DNA from: Neurospora tetraspora
Lineage: Eukaryota; Ascomycota; Sordariomycetes; Sordariales; Sordariaceae
Reading direction: 5' to 3'
Assembly: GCF_033439725.1 (NCBI RefSeq)
Contig: NW_026944387.1
Location: 3,410,001-3,474,000 of the forward strand
Length of the DNA stretch: 64,000 nt
Shown: positions 22,673-35,373 of the stretch, in pieces
How positions within the stretch are numbered: position 1 is the stretch's first letter
How the letters are laid out: the number at the start of each line of letters is the position of its first letter
Notes under the pieces: model-generated
Database searches by the model: none
Seen by the model: the letters and a program-made list of their open reading frames with translations, nothing else
What the model was told of the DNA's origin: nothing
Position numbers and translations under genes: made by a program

Positions 22673-24882
22673 TTACTGCCACCTTTCATCATCCACGGAC
22701 CGGTAACGCGGCTCACGAGGAGCACGCGAGAGCTTGCCAAGGAGAGCGTCGAGCTGAGCCCAGTTGTCGTCATTCTCTGCGAAACGGCGATGCTTGCGGG
22801 AAACGATGTGCTATCACCATGTTAGTAAAACGTCGTACCAAGACCCATTCGAGAAAACTTACCGCATCAAAGTCCTCGAACTTATCCTGACAATTTTCGC
22901 AGTAACCCGGCTTGGGATCGCGCGGCTTCGGCTTTGTCTGGGGAGCGGGAGTGCTCGCGGTCCTGCGCAATTTTCTCTCCTTCTTGGCCTGCTCCTGCTT
23001 CCGAGCTTCATCATCCTCCCAGATCTCAGGCATCGGAGGATTGGCTGGGTTACCCAAGCTAGCGGCGCGCGTGCATGATGGGTTTCCGTCTACACCAATC
23101 TCGGCCAAGCGACGAGCGCCCGAGTCTTGCGAAAGGGAAGGAACACTAGCCTTCTGAAGAACCTTGCGCTGAAGTCCCAAAACTTCCTTGCTGATACCGG
23201 CCTTGGCGCCAAGGACACCGGTGGTGGACGACACCATCTGAGAGCGGATCGCGGATGTAAGCTTGTTGGCCTGAATACCGGAAGCGACGGGCTCTCCGGC
23301 GACCAAACGGCCAACCTTGGTGGTATAGCTCATGAAGGCATTCTGGGAACGGAAATCAACCGAAGGGGTGGACTCCTTAGTCGACTCGACGGTCTCGGGG
23401 GCATCATCAACAACTTCAGCGGCACGATCGTTGGGTGCTTCCATCTCATTAAGAGTACGCTTTCCCGTAACCGGCTTGGGTGATGGCACCTCGGGAGGCT
23501 GGAGGGTCTTGGTAGCAGCGGCCTTCTCGGTGGCAGCAGCCGTATCCGCAGCCTTGGTAACCTTCTCCTTGGCCTGGGCCCTTTCCCGCCTCGTCCTTTC
23601 AGGGGGATCATAATCCTCAACAAATGGGCAACGGCCTTGAGATGCCACACGGAACTGGGGCCACTCGCCGTCCTTCTTGTCGGCAACTCTGTGGTACTCC
23701 CTCACCATGACCGGCCTCGTCTTCTCCTCGATGTCGTATACATAAATGTAGGGTCCCTTGAAGTAGTGGATGTCCTTGGTAACGACAGTGGGATCACGGT
23801 CGGAGGGGCCGTGCACACGCTCATTCTGAAGCATCTGGAGTACATTAGCAGTCTGATGGCGAGCCTTGGCCCTGTCGGCGGCCTGAGGTGTATGCCCTCG
23901 GCCCAGCAATGCAGCCTTGACCAGGTCCGTCTCAAGGACCATGCCGAGAATCCTCTGCAGTTTGTCCAGCGACCAGATCTTCTTGCCCATGTCCCGTGCA
24001 CGGTGCAGGATATCGGTGCTGCGTGCTTTCGGCTTGGGCATCGTCTCTTCCTGGGGCTGTACTGAGGATTTCCGGATTGATGGCTTGTCGAAAATGAGTT
24101 TCCGTCGGACCGAGTCGCCATTGCGGTTCAGGAGAGAGGGATCGATCGTCTTTGGTTGTTCACTTGTCGACTGGGTGCTGGTGCCGGGCTGGTTCTCGTC
24201 CTGGACTGGCCTTACGGGGGGAATGGGGCGAGTGGTGACGACATGGGTGATTTCGATGGAAAAGAACTTTTCCTCACGCTGTGACAGATGTGTAAGTATA
24301 TGCCGGGTTGTTGGGCCTGCATTGGGCAAGGGGTTGACTTACAGCGCCCAATTGAGCGACTTGTTTGGCAAGCTTGTGACGCTGCTCGTCGGGAATACTC
24401 TCAAAGTAGAAAACCATCTTGTGAAAGCGCGATCTCATAGAGGTTTGCCATATACTGAGGTCTTCGAGTTCCTTTGCGGTGATGCGGTCGGTAGTGGTGG
24501 TGGTGGAGGCATGCGACCTCTCGGCACGGGTGCTGGTAGCCGTGGTGCTTGTTCTAGAGGAAGCCCTTTCCGCCCGTTCCCGTTCAGCGGTCCGGGACAT
24601 CGTCGAGGTCTTGCGCGTGACATTGGACACATTGGACCGGGAGCTCGTCGGCGAGGCGGCGGCGCGTTGACCGCCATGTTCAATCATCTGTCTCTTGGCC
24701 GGCGGCGGTTGACCGTATGGCTCCTCTCTGAGCTGATCGGCATGGGAGCGGACGGCCTTTTTAGAGCCCTGTAGTGCCAAGGCGGTAGCCGAGGACCCAC
24801 GCAGCGGCGAGTTGGCGGCATTGGGGTTGTCGGAGAGAGGAGCCCTCTTAGTGCCCGAGGCAGCGGTGGTGGTGGTCGACAT
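22673..24882 (-). CDS. dbf4: DBF4/Dfp1-type regulatory subunit of Cdc7 kinase
   Basis: Activates Cdc7 to phosphorylate the MCM helicase at origins. Exons 24882-24343, 24278-22863 and 22810-22673, all phase 0, encode 697 aa. Motif N (BRCT-like) shows as KKIWSLDKLQRIL. Motif M is the GPYIYVYDIEEKTRPVMVREY and CPFVEDYDPPE region. Motif C is a CCHH zinc finger, C640-x2-C643-x9-H653-x5-H659 (GYCENCQDKFEDFD then HIVSRKHRRFA). The last intron cuts this finger between its Cys and His halves. The N-terminus is Ser/Thr/Arg-rich and probably disordered, and the middle is Ala/Lys/Pro-rich. The gene is divergent from the Icp55-type peptidase gene, 1.27 kb away. Confidence 0.93.
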
Positions 24883-26149
24883 TGCTGTGGTTGTCGATCT
24901 AGAGATACTGTCGTCTTATAAATATCCAGTCAACATGCTATGGATGTAGTGTTGTTTTGTTTTTGTTTGTTTCGAAACGATCGGTTCGGGGGTAGCAAGG
25001 ACGATGCTCGACAAGGGAGGGAGACAGTTGCCGGTTTGTCTGTCTGGTCGCGTGCTGATGCTAGCTTGGACTTTGGGTAGGGGGGCCCGGATACCCAAGA
25101 ATCGACTCGTGTTGTGGGTGGGAGTGCTGCTGTTGATAGTCGGCGACTCGACAGACAAGAAGAACAAAACAAGTGGTTAGGCTCGGTGATCAATGGCCGA
25201 TGGTCGACAATGACCAATTCGTCGTCGACGGTTGTCGTTGGCTGGGGAAGGAGCAAGGAAGCAATCGACCCTGGCCTGGCGCAAAAGGCGTCGGTCGGTC
25301 GCGGAGCTAGAGGTTGGTGCACTGTTCTCTGTTCTGCGCTGCCAAAAACGCGTCTCTCGGATTTTCGTCGCTGGAGGTTTTGGGCCGTCGCAATGGCACG
25401 CGCTGTGTCCGATGACAGGAAGGAAGGGACCGCTGTTGAACAAAATAAAACGGCCGAGGTCAATGGTTTGCGCAGAGAACCTCAAATGTCGAGTCGCGCC
25501 GGAAGCCAGTCGACGGTCCGAACAGGCCAGAAGTTCTGATGTCGGGTGGTCAAAAACCTTCCTGCAGTCCAAGTGTTTGGTTTTGATATTGACAGTCGCG
25601 AGCGGCAGATCCCAGCAGGCAATGGGCAATGTGGGGAGTGCAGGCGCCGGGGTTGCACTGAAAAGCGCTGACAATAAAGTCCACCGCGCCTGCCAGCTGT
25701 GGTCTGTTGTTGCTGAAGGTGAATGCTCCGCGACGCCAACAGCGGCTCCACATCCGCGGCTTGCAGCTGGCAGGCAGCATTAATGCCCAGCAAAACCTGA
25801 ACTCTCGGCAGTCCAGTGAAGCGCCTGGCAACTGTCAGCCATTCATTTCAACACCAAAGTGAGAGCGACAAAATGCAGTGACGACATCCAATGTCTTTGC
25901 CTTTACAAAACATTTGAACAAACATTTTCTCCGCCGCGAAGCAATTCAACTTCATTTCTCGCGGTGCATGTTGCTTGGGAATTTTGAGGTTGGTAAAGGT
26001 TGAGATTCCAACAACTCCGTGCCAAGTTTGTAACTATAGTTTAGGTACTAGTCCTAATATCAAACCTGTCTTTTTCACCTACACCACCGAGGTGAACTCA
26101 CACCACGTTCTCACCTAACCACCACATTCCTCACCCACCACCCTTTGAC
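24883..26149. other. divergent promoter region DBF4 / aminopeptidase P
   Basis: This 1.27-kb spacer between divergently transcribed genes has no supportable ORF. It presumably holds both promoters. No specific binding site can be assigned by eye. Confidence 0.5.
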
Positions 26150-27661
26150 ATGAAGCTCCCCAGAGCCGCTCTGCGGCAATGTTCCCGACACTTGCGCCCT
26201 CAAAATAACAGGCCTCTCCAACCACGTCTCCAATCCGCCAAGTCCATCATCCCCGCATCATCCTCACTCTCAACACCATGGCATCCATCCCGGACCTACG
26301 CAACGACGACAACGACCGTCTCAGCCGCCGACCTCGAATTCGGCCAACCCGTCTACGAAACGCACCCCCACATGCTGCAACCGGGTGAACTAACCCCCGG
26401 CATCACGGCGCAAGAGTACCACGAACGTCGCTCCAAGCTGGCCTTCGCCTTGCCCGAAAACGGCATCGCCATCCTCGCCTCTTCGGAGCTCAAATACCGC
26501 TCCGGCGCCGTCTTCTTCCCCTTCCGACAAGACTCCAATTTCCTGTATCTCACCGGCTTCTCCGAGCCCGACTCGCTGGCCATCATCCAAAAGACGGGTC
26601 CCAAACCAGGCGACTACGTCTTCCACCTCTTCTGCCGGCCCAAGGACCCTCGCGCCGAGCAATGGTCCGGCCCTTGGTCCGGTCTGCAAGCAGCGGAGGA
26701 TGTCTTCAACGCCGATTTCACGGGGGACATCGCCAAGGTTGAGACTTTGTTGCCCCCCATCCTGCGCGGCGCGAGCAAAGTTTACAGCGACATCACGCCC
26801 TCCACTCCCGTCACGGGCTCCCTCATCACCACCCTCCTCTCGCATTTACACCTGCCCCCTGCTCCCCTAGCCGGCCTCGTCCACTCCCTTCGAGCCATCA
26901 AATCCCCCGCCGAAATCTCCAACATGCGACACGCCGGCCGCGTCTCCGGGCGAGCCATCACATCCGCCATGCGCCGCTCCTGGTCTTCAGAAAAAGACCT
27001 GGAATCCTACCTCAACTACGCCTTCACCTCGCACGGGCTTTCGGGACCCGCATACGTCCCCGTCGTCGCGGGCGGCGCAAGAGGCAACATGATCCATTAC
27101 GTGCACAACACCCGCTTGCTTAAACAAGACGAGATGGTCCTGGTCGACGCAGGCGGCGAGTACGGGACTTATATCACGGACATCACGCGCACGTGGCCCG
27201 TCAACGGCAAGTTCAGTCCCGCGCAGCGGGACCTTTACGAAGCCGTTTTGACGGTGCAGCGATCCATGGTCTCCCTCTGTCGCGAAAACGTTTCCCTCTC
27301 ACTGGACCAGATCCACCGCGCCACCGAAGCCGGGCTGCGCGAACAGTTGACACTCCTCGGGTTCGACCTCTCAGGAGGAGGCAAGATGGATGTGTTATTC
27401 CCCCACCACGTCGGCCATTACGTCGGGCTGGATGTGCATGACACGCCCGGTTACTCGCGGGGTTTGACGCTGAGGCAAGGGCACGTGGTGACGATTGAGC
27501 CGGGGGTGTATGTACCCGTGGACGATGAGCGGTTTCCGGAGCATTTCAGGGGACTGGCGGTGCGGATTGAGGATAGTGTGGTGGTGGATGTGGAGAGCCC
27601 GTTGATTTTGACGACGGAGGCGGTTAAGGAGGTGGTGGATATTGAGGCTTTGAGGGAGTGA
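26150..27661 (+). CDS. icp55: mitochondrial aminopeptidase P, Icp55/XPNPEP3-type
   Basis: M24B metallopeptidase. Yeast Icp55 trims one residue from proteins after the mitochondrial processing peptidase has cut. It is a single uninterrupted frame of 503 aa. The N-terminus is Arg/Ser/Gln-rich and lacks acids (MKLPRAALRQCSRHLRPQNN), as in a mitochondrial presequence. The N-terminal aminopeptidase P domain shows as YRSGAVFFPFRQDSNFLYLTG. The five metal ligands of the creatinase fold are D333 and D344 (VDAGGEYGTYITDITRTW), H423 (HHVGHYVGLDVHD), E450 (TIEPGVY) and E474 (VRIED). Length and ligand spacing fit the family. Nothing indicates damage. Confidence 0.94.
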   Translation: MKLPRAALRQCSRHLRPQNNRPLQPRLQSAKSIIPASSSLSTPWHPSRTYATTTTTVSAADLEFGQPVYETHPHMLQPGELTPGITAQEYHERRSKLAFALPENGIAILASSELKYRSGAVFFPFRQDSNFLYLTGFSEPDSLAIIQKTGPKPGDYVFHLFCRPKDPRAEQWSGPWSGLQAAEDVFNADFTGDIAKVETLLPPILRGASKVYSDITPSTPVTGSLITTLLSHLHLPPAPLAGLVHSLRAIKSPAEISNMRHAGRVSGRAITSAMRRSWSSEKDLESYLNYAFTSHGLSGPAYVPVVAGGARGNMIHYVHNTRLLKQDEMVLVDAGGEYGTYITDITRTWPVNGKFSPAQRDLYEAVLTVQRSMVSLCRENVSLSLDQIHRATEAGLREQLTLLGFDLSGGGKMDVLFPHHVGHYVGLDVHDTPGYSRGLTLRQGHVVTIEPGVYVPVDDERFPEHFRGLAVRIEDSVVVDVESPLILTTEAVKEVVDIEALRE

Positions 27662-28685
27662 GTTGAGTTCAGTTTACGAACGGTTATTGATAAGGGGGGG
27701 GGGTGGTTATATGTGTTGTATATTGTGTATATCGCGTACTTATTGTATTGTATGTGAATACCCACCCACCCACTCTGGAAGAAACTATGGCCGAATTGAA
27801 CGGTGATTGTCCGTCCGTCCAGACGTTATTCTGTTGTCTACTTCGGTCATACTCGGTCGGGGGCTTTGGTGTGTGTGGTGTTTATAAATGCCCATAATAA
27901 CTTTCTCGTCCATTGCAACTAAGAGGCGTTCACTTCAGTTCCACTCACTCTACAGTTCCAGTTCTTCTAGAAAAAAAGTTACTTTCTTCCATCCATCGGT
28001 TAGCCTAACCTAACCAAACATCGGAAACGAAAGTCTGAAGAAGCGTACCCCCTCATTACGTCACTCGGTCAAATCGGTAAGGTCGGGGAAGATCCCCATC
28101 ACGACGACAACTTCACTCTTCACCTACACTAACTTAACATATTCTATAACAACGGCAAAGCAATAATATCAAAATATCTCATCAAAAATTCACCAATATT
28201 ATCATCAAGCATCAAGCAGTCCTTTCAGAAGCACACTTTTTGCAATGAAGCCTCCTATTCTCTCTCAACCTTTCAACACCAGTGATATCATATTCCGCGC
28301 ACAACGCCCCTAAATTAAACGCATCGCAACCGCCTTTCGAAATCTTTTATAATGGCCAACGGTGAACGATCCGCAAATCACTTTTAAGCTCATCCATAAC
28401 CTCATATCATCGAAAATCCTTCCCTCTCATTCCACTCATGCTTTCCTTTCAACATATTCCCCCCTTTTCTCTCACCTTCAGAAACTCCCTATCAAGCTCC
28501 GAGACGACAACTAACAAAGGTTTAAAAAAAGTTGGGATTGATACCGAAATCAAAGAACCCTTCTTCGCGAAGCATAAATATTTACACACTTATATAAAAG
28601 AAGCCAGATGCCAATATGCTCAGACGCCAAACAAACAAAAGATACAAAGGCGCATAAATCGCTCAACTTTTTTGACGCTGACGTT
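27662..28685. other. A+T-rich intergenic between convergent genes
   Basis: The 3' ends of the peptidase gene (+) and the bHLH gene (-) face each other across 1.0 kb. The middle is A+T-rich with no coding signal. It should contain both 3' UTRs. Confidence 0.5.
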
Positions 28686-30364
28686 CTAGCAGAATCCTCT
28701 AGGATCGAACAAAGTCCTGCTATACGCCGGCATCTGGTACGCCGTCGCGGCCGTGTGGTTGAGCAGCTGCTCGAAGGCTTGCAGTTTTCGTGAGAGCTCG
28801 CGGTGCTCCATGGTGATTTGCTTGTTCCTCCGCTCGAGCTGGTGTATGTATTCGGTGGCTTTGGTGAGGATTGTTCCCTGTGATTGGGGTCAGTCTTGCC
28901 CTCCTCAATTCTTACCCGTGTGTTTAGGGATTAAACTCACCTTGCTAACTTTGGGCGCTCTCGAATTATGCGACCCGTCGTCTTCCTCTCCTCCAGCCTC
29001 CGATATTGTGTGAAGCGCAGGGACCGCCTCCCGCAGCTCGGCAATTTTATCCTTGAGGTTTGTCCGATATTTCCTTTCGATATCGTTATGCGCTGTCCGA
29101 TCCCCAACCTTGTGCTTTTCCTCTGCCTTTCTGTTCTTGTCGCCACCACCCATACCCATCTTTTCGCTCGACTTTTCGCTTATGCTGCCCTGCTTCTGAG
29201 GGTGTCTCGGTGGTGCTGGCCGGGACTGGGATAATGTGCTCGCCCGCGGTGGTGATACAGGCTTCGGCATCTGACCACCGCCCATCGATGAACTTCCATA
29301 ACCCGAGCCAAATCCCGAGTTGAACCCGGTTGCCATGCCCCCGAAGTTGAGGTTGATGTTGGAGCCGAGTCCTCCCATGCTGGGTCCGGGGTTCATGGCA
29401 ATCACAATCAGTCGTCGTTGTTCGGCCTCGTTCAGGGCTTGTTGGTTGAGTCCTATTAGGGAGTCCATTCTGAGACCGGGTTGTGGACGCTCCCAGCTAA
29501 GGGGTGTCGAGTAGAGGCCTTCACGCGGGGGTACTTCTTGCGGTGGAGCTGTATCTATTTTGGAAAGCTGCTCAGCCAGGTTGATGGACATCGCCCGCTC
29601 ATCCTCCGATAGAGCATTATCCAAGGCGCTGTCATCCATGTATTCCTCGGATTTTAGCGTACCAGCAGTTCTCCGGTGAGTGGTGGCCGTTGTTGCTATT
29701 GAGTGTGCCGTGCTCTGACGTCTTGAAAAGGCAACGAAAACGATTAGGAACTAAACTTTCTTGGTCCAGAGGTTTATGGGTTTAAACCTACCGTTGTTGT
29801 TGTGACTGTTGTTGCTGTTGTTGCTGGTGCTGTTGTTGTTGGGACAGCTGCGGGGCTCTTCCTTTCCCTCTGTGGTCCTGCTGCTGAGGGGGTTCGGTAA
29901 CCTCTGAGAGCTCATCAAAGTTGTCCTCATTGTCGAACTGCAGCCAGTAGTCCGGCTCGTCGAATGGTGATAGCTCCGAGTTCAGCCTTGTTCGTTTCCT
30001 TTCATGGCCTTCCCGGGTTCTAGACGCTCTCGAGGACGACATTCCAGATTGACTGCTATACATGGACGGCTGTCGGGTCATGGAAGGATGAGCGGACATG
30101 CCAGTGAAAGCGGTTGCTGGAGAAGGTTGTGGGAGGGAGTCAAGGGACATGGTCGTCGGTGCCGTCGATGATGGCGCGGTGCCCCATGGTGTCGCTGGCT
30201 GCGAAGAGGAAGACCCTGGCAAGGTGTAAGATTGGTCAACGGGGTTGACCGTCTGGGCAGCGTCAGCAGCGAGACAAGACAGACAGCGAGGGCACAGTAG
30301 AAAGCGCTACCTGATGATTGGGTACCGAGAAGTACTCGAGATGTCTGAGCGTGTTGGGATCCAT
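28686..30364 (-). CDS. SREBP-type bHLH transcription factor, soluble form
   Basis: Exons 30364-30311, 30252-29792, 29721-28941 and 28877-28686 encode 495 aa. The DNA-binding basic region is AHNDIERKYR (about 382-391). The Tyr in this motif is the SREBP hallmark that lets the factor bind SRE as well as E-box sites. Helix 1 is NLKDKIAELREAV; a loop of about 30 residues spans the last intron, and helix 2 is GTILTKATEYIHQLERR. A short coiled coil follows and the protein ends about 45 residues later. It has no membrane segments, so unlike true SREBPs it should not be a membrane-tethered precursor. The N-terminal half is Ser/Pro-rich with an acidic patch (FDEPDYWLQFDNEDNFDE) that could activate transcription, and a poly-Gln tract at about residues 153-168. 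Confidence 0.9.
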
Positions 30365-33300
30365 CTTGTTACCTGGGCATACCGTGAGGCTATCAAGACT
30401 AACACGGAGGACGAGGCGACGATGAAGATCGCGGAGGTCAAGCTGAAACCGTCGACGGGATAACCGGAAGCCTCGTGGCCGAGAAGAGTAAGGACGTGTG
30501 AGAAGGTGAGGGGTTGATGTTGGGTTCCAGCTTTGTGTTGTAGATCATCTGCAGATGTCTACCACAAGCTCAAAAGGGGTTTCTCGGTCAAAGCCCAGAC
30601 TTGCGGGGGGGGGCTAGTCGTCGATTGGTGGAGGGAGAGAAACACAATGGCACCAGAGACAGTGGGTAGCTGAACGATGGAGACTCGAGCTTGTATCTCC
30701 TATTTTTTTCTGCTTTTCTTTTTAATCGTCTTGTTTCCAGCCCACACACACACACAGTGAGTATCGTCTTTTTGTCGACTAATATTTTTCTCAGTTGAAA
30801 ATGGGGGGGTCGAGAGACACTGAAGGCGGATGGCGCGACAATCAGGAGTTTGGCGTAGCGAGCTGGCGCAAAGCTCTGTGACTGTTGGATGGCAGAAGAA
30901 TGCGTAATTGGGTGAGACCAAAGGCCGCGGGCGGTGGTGTAAATCACCAGACTTGAAGGCAAGAAGGCGGGAGAAGACGGCCGGGGATTGGCAAAGCCGA
31001 AGAAGCCAGAGGTTTCGCAAACTATGAACACGGCGTACAAAGTTGCGTGGATCTGTTGGCCAGCCTAGAGAGATAAGGGTTCACCAACAGCAGCAAGTCG
31101 CCAAGCAGAGACAGGCAGGCGGCGGGCAGCTAGTACTAAGGACCTAAGTCTGGGATATGAAGACGGAGTGAGTGCCGCGCGAGATATTATCGTGGGACAA
31201 CGGAGCGGGTAAGCACTGCGGTGCCGGCGCGGAACAGGGCCTTGTGAGCGCTTGAGGTTCCAAGACGGGTGGCGGTTGCGTTGCGATGGCGCGGTTCGAG
31301 CGTTGGAAAATTGGAGAGTTTGTAAGTGGTGGCCGGGATATGTGGTGATATTTTCCAGATGTTCTCTCAGGAAAAAAAAAAAAAGAGGAAAATGTAAAAA
31401 GACAGCAATGCCCTGTTGAAGATTTGGAGAATGTCAAACAGAGATCCAGCCAGATAGCCCAGATAGTAACCGCGACCCGGAAAGGAGGGACCGACGATGG
31501 ATGTGAGATGTGGACGCAAAGATGGGGCGGAAATCCCGTCGTGGGATGACTCCAGGGGGCCCTTGAAGATGTCGGTTAACGTCAGGTACCTCTTTATTAT
31601 TACGACCAGGTACGTATGTCAGTTATGTCGGCCATGTCAGGTATGTCATGTATGTTAGGTACGGTAACGTAGAGGTAAGGTAGTGCTCGAGATTTGTCGG
31701 ATGCAATGCAAGAATGGAGCGTCACGGTTGTATGTCGCCAACGGCGCGAAAGTCTGGACTCCACGAGAACCTTGCCGGTTATCCACTAGCCGCTGAGGAC
31801 AGTGCAACTGGATGCGCCCAGCAAATCGCCTTCTCTGCCGTGGGTAGTGTAAGGTAGCTGGCCGCAAGGTACCGCGCACTTCGACGACGAGACAAGAGAG
31901 AAAAAAGGAGTCAAAAGTCAAAACGAAAAAGACTCTGCAATTGGAATGAATTGGGTTTCGTGTTTATTTCAGACCCGGATGGTCCCAGTTTGAAACTTCT
32001 CCAGAACAAAACAATACCGGTCCCGTTTGTTGCCTGGATGTTCGCTAGAGGAAGGTATACTTTTGCCCGGTGAGGTAGACAGAAGGTACCGGCCGGGGGT
32101 GCAGTCCTTCCTCGTGCCACTAATTGCTAGCTGGAGACCATGTACACCGTGCCTCCATGTAAGTGGGAGGTACTCCACATGTACAAGGCGACATGACCGA
32201 ATGTTTGCTCTTTCACTTCTTCACTTTTTTCCTGACATGCAGTCGCAGTCACTGGTGCACATCGACGTCGGTAGGAACGGCAAGAGGTCATAAATACGGG
32301 CGTCTAGCAGCTAGTAGCACTGCAAGAGATTGCAGAGTGCAGACCGTTCCTTCCCTTTGCAGGACAATACAAGCGATAAATACAAGCGATGGAAGGATTC
32401 ATTTCTTCGATTCCGATTCTTCCTTCTTCCTTCCTCTCTCGCACTCGCTCATCGTCGCTGAAAGGGAGAAAGGCCGAGGAAGCATCCCCCATCGGCCGCC
32501 GTCTCGCATCGAGGAAGAAAAAAAAAGGGACCATCGGGATCGGTCGCAGGTTGGAACGCAGGCCAGGCAAGCCGATTGGCCTGATTAGGTTGTCGATTAT
32601 CGACATGGCCTGACTTTTTTCACTCAAGCGCACGCCGGGCCCTCGAGGGTATGGATCGCTGGGGATCAGAGAGTCGCTGAGAGTCGCAGGCTGTCGATTC
32701 GCTAAAGAGCGCCCAAGAGGGGGAAGATCAGTGAATGAGGCCAATCGGGGACCCTGTGATTTTGCTGCCACTCTGCTGGGGTTCTGACGCAGCTTCAACG
32801 ACTTTGAGCCCATTTGCCCTGAGAATCATGCCACTTTTCGATTTGCACAAGTGACGGACCCACCGCCAAGCCGGCAGTGGCTGTGGCAACTCGCATCCTG
32901 ACTGGTTATGAGGTACCAATGGCTATCAGCCTTGCGCTGGAAGGCTTGCCCACTTGTTCTCACTGTGTTCTAGACCTCCGACCATCAGCCATTTGCACCA
33001 GATCGCCATCCATCAAAGTCCACCGCAAGTACTCAATGCCCCTCCAATGAAACGACTGCTCCATACCTCTACCAAACATTATTTTCCGCGTGCCGTTCCT
33101 TCCTCGGTCTTTATACCTTGTGCTACAACAACGGCGGAACAGGGAAGTTTGAACGGCGACCTTGAGAGCTTGCCGACCGACTCGACGGGAACGACGGCGT
33201 GCCGACACAAACACGCTGGGATTGATCCTTTCCACGTAAAGAAAACCAAAACAAGCACACGACCGCCGACCGAACCGGGAAAGCGCGCGATATTGATGTC

Positions 33301-34428
33301 TTTTGAGCACGGCGCGCAACGGAACGGGAACGAACGCTCCGGGGATGATCGTGCGGGGGGGTACGGCTTCCGTCACAAGCCATATCATATCTCTGTACTG
33401 CCCCGCAAAAGGGGATCGCCATTTCTATGATGCCTCCATTCCACACCCGTGTACGACCAACAAACCGGTGAGAGGTAGGAGTATATCTACACTACAACCC
33501 AATTGATGGCAATATTATCCGTTCCGCTGTCCGCTGTCGCTCATCGAGATTGACTCGTATCTTTCACGTGCCGATCATAACCACATCCCATCTCTAAGTA
33601 GCCATCACACGATGAAAGAATGCCATAGTACCTTCTGTTCAGCGGCGGTATGAGTGACCGGACATGGAAGTTTGACATTTTTCTATTTCGGTGGAGTTCT
33701 CCATATGCAAGTCATCGAGGATTGGTCACGATCCAAGAGATGAAGGAGATAAACCACTTGTGCAGGCTCGCCAACAACCCTTGCATGTTACACAAGTTGT
33801 CTCTCACCACTTTTGTTGACCTACATACAGATCTCTGGCTAGCCGATGATGCCCGGAGATGCTTCCGTCGCAGTCGCCTACGCTCTTGTTTACTGCTTCG
33901 AGAGATGGTCACAAACGATATCGTCAACTCTTTTCAGGTCCAATCGAGATCTCTGGTTCCTTTTGAGTTTTGATATACAAATTCCCGGTCATCGGGACGA
34001 ATATCCGGTCCAGAACACAACAACCCTAACCCTCAAGCAATTACGCCCGTACTTTTGGAAGCTTGATGCAACCATGTCTCCACTTTCTCCTTCCGCTCCA
34101 ACGCTCCGGTCAATCACCAATCTACTGTCATCTCGTTGCCCAGCTGATCCTTGACATCCATCAACATCATCGTCAACATCATCAATCTCACTCGATAGAC
34201 CGGCGCGCCTTGCAATTGAAGTTACCTGAAAACAGTCACTGAATCTCAGGGTGTTGCTCAAAGTTGCAAAAGGACGCCAAGAGTTACTCATCCGAACAAC
34301 TAACTGGTCCAAGCGCTCAATCATCACCGGGAAAGCAAACACGAACAGGACGAAACCGTGTTACGGCTCATCACTTCACCTTCACATCAACCTCTATCCA
34401 TCAATCATCTCAAATCCAGACTCCCAAA
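30365..34428. other. 4-kb stretch without a supportable gene
   Basis: It holds the promoter sides of the bHLH gene and ATG12. Minor features are a CA repeat near 30742-30755, G runs near 30605-30612, and a degenerate ATGTCAGGT-type repeat at about 31605-31680. ORFs up to about 170 codons exist (for example minus 32304-32813), but none has a recognisable domain. Confidence 0.4.
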
Positions 34429-34993
34429 ATGGCATCCCCACAACAACCCCCATTCGGATCCAACACCGCCTCCCCCTCAAACAACTCACCAACAGCCTCC
34501 CCCCTCCTCGAAGGCCGCGACTCGCCCAACCTGCCGCTAACCATGACCGCCTCCACGGTGCTGATGACCCTCCCGCGGGACGCGACCGCCGCCCTCGCCG
34601 AAGCGGGCACCTTTGACCAAGAGAAGGTGGTGATACGGTTCAAACCGGTCGGGTCGGCCCCCGCCCTCCGGAGGGAGCAGGTCAAAGTGGTCAGCACGCA
34701 CAAGTTCGAGACAGTGGTGGCGTACCTGCGGAAGACGCTGAAGGTGCAGGAGACGGATAGCGTGTTTTTGTATGTGAATAGCGTGTTTGCGCCGGCGTTG
34801 GATGAGGTGGTGGGGAATCTGTGGAGGGTGAGTTACCTTGGTTCTTGGTGGTGATTCCTGGTGATGATGGTGTGGAGGAGGTGTCAAGTAGGAGTAAGTG
34901 TGAAATGTGTGCTAACGATGTGTGTTGCAGTGCTTTAAGGATTCTACGAACCAGTTGAATGTTTCGTATTCGATGACGCCGTCTTTTGGATAA
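34429..34993 (+). CDS. atg12: autophagy ubiquitin-like protein Atg12
   Basis: Ubiquitin-like modifier conjugated to Atg5. The Atg12-Atg5-Atg16 complex drives Atg8 lipidation on the growing autophagosome. Exons 34429-34827 and 34931-34993 encode 153 aa. The N-terminus is Ser/Pro/Asn-rich and disordered. The ubiquitin fold runs from [16 protein letters not shown] to the end, with family segments [26 protein letters not shown] and NLWRCF. The chain ends in Phe-Gly, the glycine used for Atg7 activation and conjugation, with no extra residues, as expected because Atg12 needs no processing. The intron lies just after NLWR. It is convergent with the ketopantoate hydroxymethyltransferase gene, 380 bp away. 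Confidence 0.96.
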
Positions 34994-35373
34994 TCACCTC
35001 AGGTCCGAAAGGGGAGTCGATACCAGGAAACTTACAGAGTCGGATCATATCACTTATGGACAGCGCGCAGGCCATGTCGGGATCATGGCCAGCCGTCTCG
35101 AAGAGCCACCCAATAATGCCGAGACTACTTCAGCATCTTACTAGATCATGACACCAGGAATCGCCACATCATCAAGGTCACCAATGTCAGCAGCACCTCA
35201 CACGAGGTTGAGGAGATCACGAGAAGCTCCAGCAGAAAAGATATCTATCAATTACTACATTACCAACACGAGGCAACGCTCTTACAGCAAACGACAAGAC
35301 AGTTTTTATCCCAAAAATTCACAGCAAGGGGTATTATCCTCCTCTTTCCACGCCACCACAAACAGCCCCAGAC
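34994..35373. other. convergent 3' spacer ATG12 / ketopantoate hydroxymethyltransferase
   Basis: Non-coding spacer of 380 bp holding both 3' UTRs. Nothing else was recognised. Confidence 0.5.

Noticed and set aside
32304-32813. 169-codon minus-strand ORF
   Set aside because: No domain, no convincing codon pattern, and an overlapping plus-strand ORF of similar length.
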